From the NCBI GenBank assembly GCA_025449115.1, contig JAHLKC010000024.1:248001-312000 (forward strand): 64,000 nt of DNA, in the 5' to 3' direction. Made by a program: the position numbers and the translations under genes. Shown one piece after another: positions 61,966-64,000 of this stretch (the stretch's first letter is position 1; the number at the start of each line of letters is the position of its first letter). The notes under the pieces were generated by a model that had not been told where the DNA came from, ran no database searches, and was given only the letters and a program-made list of their open reading frames with translations. The DNA comes from Chytridium lagenaria (lineage: Eukaryota > Chytridiomycota > Chytridiomycetes > Chytridiales > Chytridiaceae).

Positions 61966-64000
61966 TCAGGTATAAGTTGGGGGTGGACTATACCGCGAAA
62001 CAGGGTTTACACAAGTCTCTTCACTCCCATGATCGGAGAGAAGGGAAGTACCACGATGGACCGGTGTGGAAATAAAGGGGGTATCGGGGTGTTGAAATGT
62101 TTGGCGGTGTAAATGTTCAGAGGGGTTTGATAATGTGATGGAGGGTTTGGGTTGATGCTGTTCTGCAGCGTCGGACGAGGTGATGGAGGTTTTAGGTTGG
62201 TCGCGTTCGGAAGTTTGGGATGATGTGATGGAGGTTCCACTTTGGTGGTGTTCTGAAGTATGGGATGATGAGATGGAAGTTCCGCTTTGGCGGTCCTCGG
62301 TATAACATTCCAATGATCCAGAACAATCGTTTCGCAATGCCACATCAACACCTCCCTCCCTCCTCCTCCCCAACGCATCCTCCATCTCCTCCTCCGCAAC
62401 CCTAACCACAATCCAAACCTCCTTCCCCTCTCCCCCCCGATAACTCGGCGGTCGTCTCCCTTCCACCCTCTCGTTCTCCGCATCCACCATGGGCGCTAAA
62501 GCCGTTGCGTAGGACGGTAAAACGTCTCGCGAGGACGGGGTGGGGCTGATGTCGAGTTGAGGACGCCACACGGAGTGTTTGGGCGGCGTTAAGGAGGGAG
62601 ATGCCGGTCGGAGGTGGGTGGATGTGCATGACGTCGAGGTCGTGGGGGTGAGGTGGAGGAATTTATAGCCATTAACGCGGTATTCTAATCGATGGGGGGG
62701 TTGTAGAATAGGTGGAAAGAAAAATATGAGCGAGATATGAAAAAAAAGGCAAAGTTAGCAGGATATATGGAAAAAGAAAATTAACAACTGCAATGATTAA
62801 TATCTAAAACAAGAATCAAAAACATTCAACAGAAAAAACAGCACAAAAAAAAAAGTGAACCAACTCACCCCTCAAAACCGTCACCAACCGTCCCTCAACC
62901 CCCCCAAATCCAGCCACCCATTCACAAAGCATATCACAATCCCATCCCGCAACCCTCGTCCGTCTCTCAAACAACCCCATCTCATCCTCCCTCCCCCCCA
63001 ACAATCGTTTCACCGCCTCCCTTCGCCCCCTCTCACGTCTGTACACAATAAACACACCAATAAGGAAAACAAAAAGCCACGCACCATCCCGATAAAGGCT
63101 TTGTGTTGAGAGTAAGGCGGAGTCGTGCAGGAGTCGATGGGCGTTGAGAGAGTTCGTGATGTGAGGTTGTCGGAGGAGGAGGGGGGATGGCGCTTATTAA
63201 CGTTAGATGGGGAGGATAGGAAGAAAGGACTCACATGTCTTCGTTTTGGAAACAGTTTTGACCGAGTGATCTGTTGCAAGCAAGACAGAATTTAACTAGT
63301 GACATTAAGGAGAAAAACTTACAGTGAAGCCGATTGCATAAAGGGAAGTGTACCCGAAAGATAATTATCGTCAACGTTTCTAATTTTTAATACATTTAAG
63401 AAAACGGTAGATGAAATAATGATAAAGGGACGGGGAGGAAAAGTTTTGTCTTACATGGTAATTTCGGATAGTTCCATTAGGAAAACGTAGACGGTCTTTG
63501 GTTGAGACAAGGCTAGGGAGGAGCCTGTAAGGCTGTTGCTACGTAGGGTGCTATTTTAGGGAGCGGTTATTAGAATTAAAACTGTTTGCATGTTTCTTTT
63601 TGGTAAAAAAGAGATGGAGAGTGCTTCGCGCCATATGTAGACTTTACTCACATTAGGGTAATCGCCTTCATTTGAAAGATTTCGGAAGGAATCTCCCCAG
63701 TAAACGAATTTCGTTCCAAAGCCCTTATAAACAAATTTAAAAGAATGTATTAAGAACGACCTCAACTTCTTAGAGAAAGAGTTTTAAACTTACAATTCTT
63801 TCAAGTTTGATAAAAGGCTTATATCGGAAGGTATGTGCGTGGAAATGGCGGTATTGGAAATATTCCTGAAAGAGGAAATGAATGAATCAAACGTAAAGCT
63901 TGACCGCTGAAAGAATGATATCTGAAGAGGCAAAACCAAAGCGGAATATTGACTTACAAGTTAGTGAGACTTGAAAGGTTAAAAATCTCGGTGGGTATAG
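61966..64000 (-). CDS. Leucine-rich-repeat membrane protein with long Ser/Thr-rich cytosolic tail, LRR2 (5' end outside the window)
   Basis: Minus-strand exons 63959->64000, 63794-63865, 63652-63723, 63455-63550, 63323-63379 and 63235-63270 encode LRRs (IPTEIFNLSSLTNL, NSFTGEIPSEIF, DNYLSGTLP) and a QNCFQNED cap, as in LRR1. A stalk with prolines follows from 63192. A hydrophobic segment near 63040-63100 fits a membrane helix, but two frames compete (FIGMVRGFLFSLLVCLLC or GAWLFVFLIGVFIVYRRERGRR), so an intron or base error lies there; the exon ends at about 62869. The last exon (to TGA at 61966-61968) encodes a cytosolic tail with four 15-residue repeats and two PPxY motifs (PPSY, 62440-62451; PPTY, 61972-61983). 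A role in signalling or trafficking is inferred. Confidence 0.72.
62110..62289 (-). repeat. Four 45-bp tandem repeats in the LRR2 tail
   Basis: The translated units are QSGTSISSSHTSEHH, QSGTSITSSQTSERD, QPKTSITSSDAAEQH and QPKPSITLSNPSEHL. All keep the frame, and similarity falls toward the C-terminus. Confidence 0.85.

Overview
This is eukaryotic DNA. Genes are split by many short introns (about 35-180 bp) with GT...AG ends, there are no bacterial operons or ribosome binding sites, and gene content points to a zoosporic (chytrid-like) fungus: M36 fungalysin metalloproteases, a fungal-type CTP:phosphoethanolamine cytidylyltransferase, class III cyclases of the ADCY10/soluble-adenylyl-cyclase type (a family kept in zoosporic fungi but absent from the familiar moulds and yeasts), and single-pass leucine-rich-repeat membrane proteins. 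The phylum is an inference; no marker in the window proves it.

Layout, left to right: 3' part of the ethanolamine-phosphate cytidylyltransferase gene (71-1819, +); fungalysin 1 (4077-6339, +); two large sAC-like cyclase genes, A (6720-12564, -) and B (12934-18902, -); fungalysins 2 (20001-22195, -) and 3 (26348-28465, -), separated by a roughly 684-bp terminal-inverted-repeat element (22491-23174); four more sAC-like genes in tandem on the + strand, C (30299-36319), D (36759-42764), E (46939-52664) and F (53441-59135); a repeat-rich island between D and E that also holds a dead fragment of a seventh cyclase copy; an LRR membrane-protein gene (59259-60990, +); and a second, partial LRR membrane-protein gene (61966->64000, -).

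The dominant feature is the array of six roughly 6-kb, ~1,500-1,600-residue cyclase genes. Each encodes cyclase domain C1, cyclase domain C2, a P-loop NTPase and a long helical C-terminal region, the same order and about the same length as human ADCY10. A-D share one intron pattern and E-F another, so there are two subfamilies. In all six genes a 7-nt micro-exon encodes Phe-Leu-Gly between the C1 catalytic Lys and the second metal-binding Asp; skipping it would give a stop five or six codons later. The likely job is intracellular cyclic-nucleotide signalling. The fungalysins are secreted proteases and the LRR proteins are surface receptors, so the neighbourhood mixes sensing and secreted digestion, but nothing in the sequence shows these genes act in one pathway.

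Single-base insertions and deletions interrupt otherwise well conserved reading frames in all three gene families with multiple copies (roughly 45 seen by eye, many in homopolymers, concentrated in cyclase B and in the 3' halves of D, E and F). They look more like residual assembly error than wholesale gene death, but the sequence alone cannot decide. Exon limits below were set by eye from splice signals and paralogue comparison.
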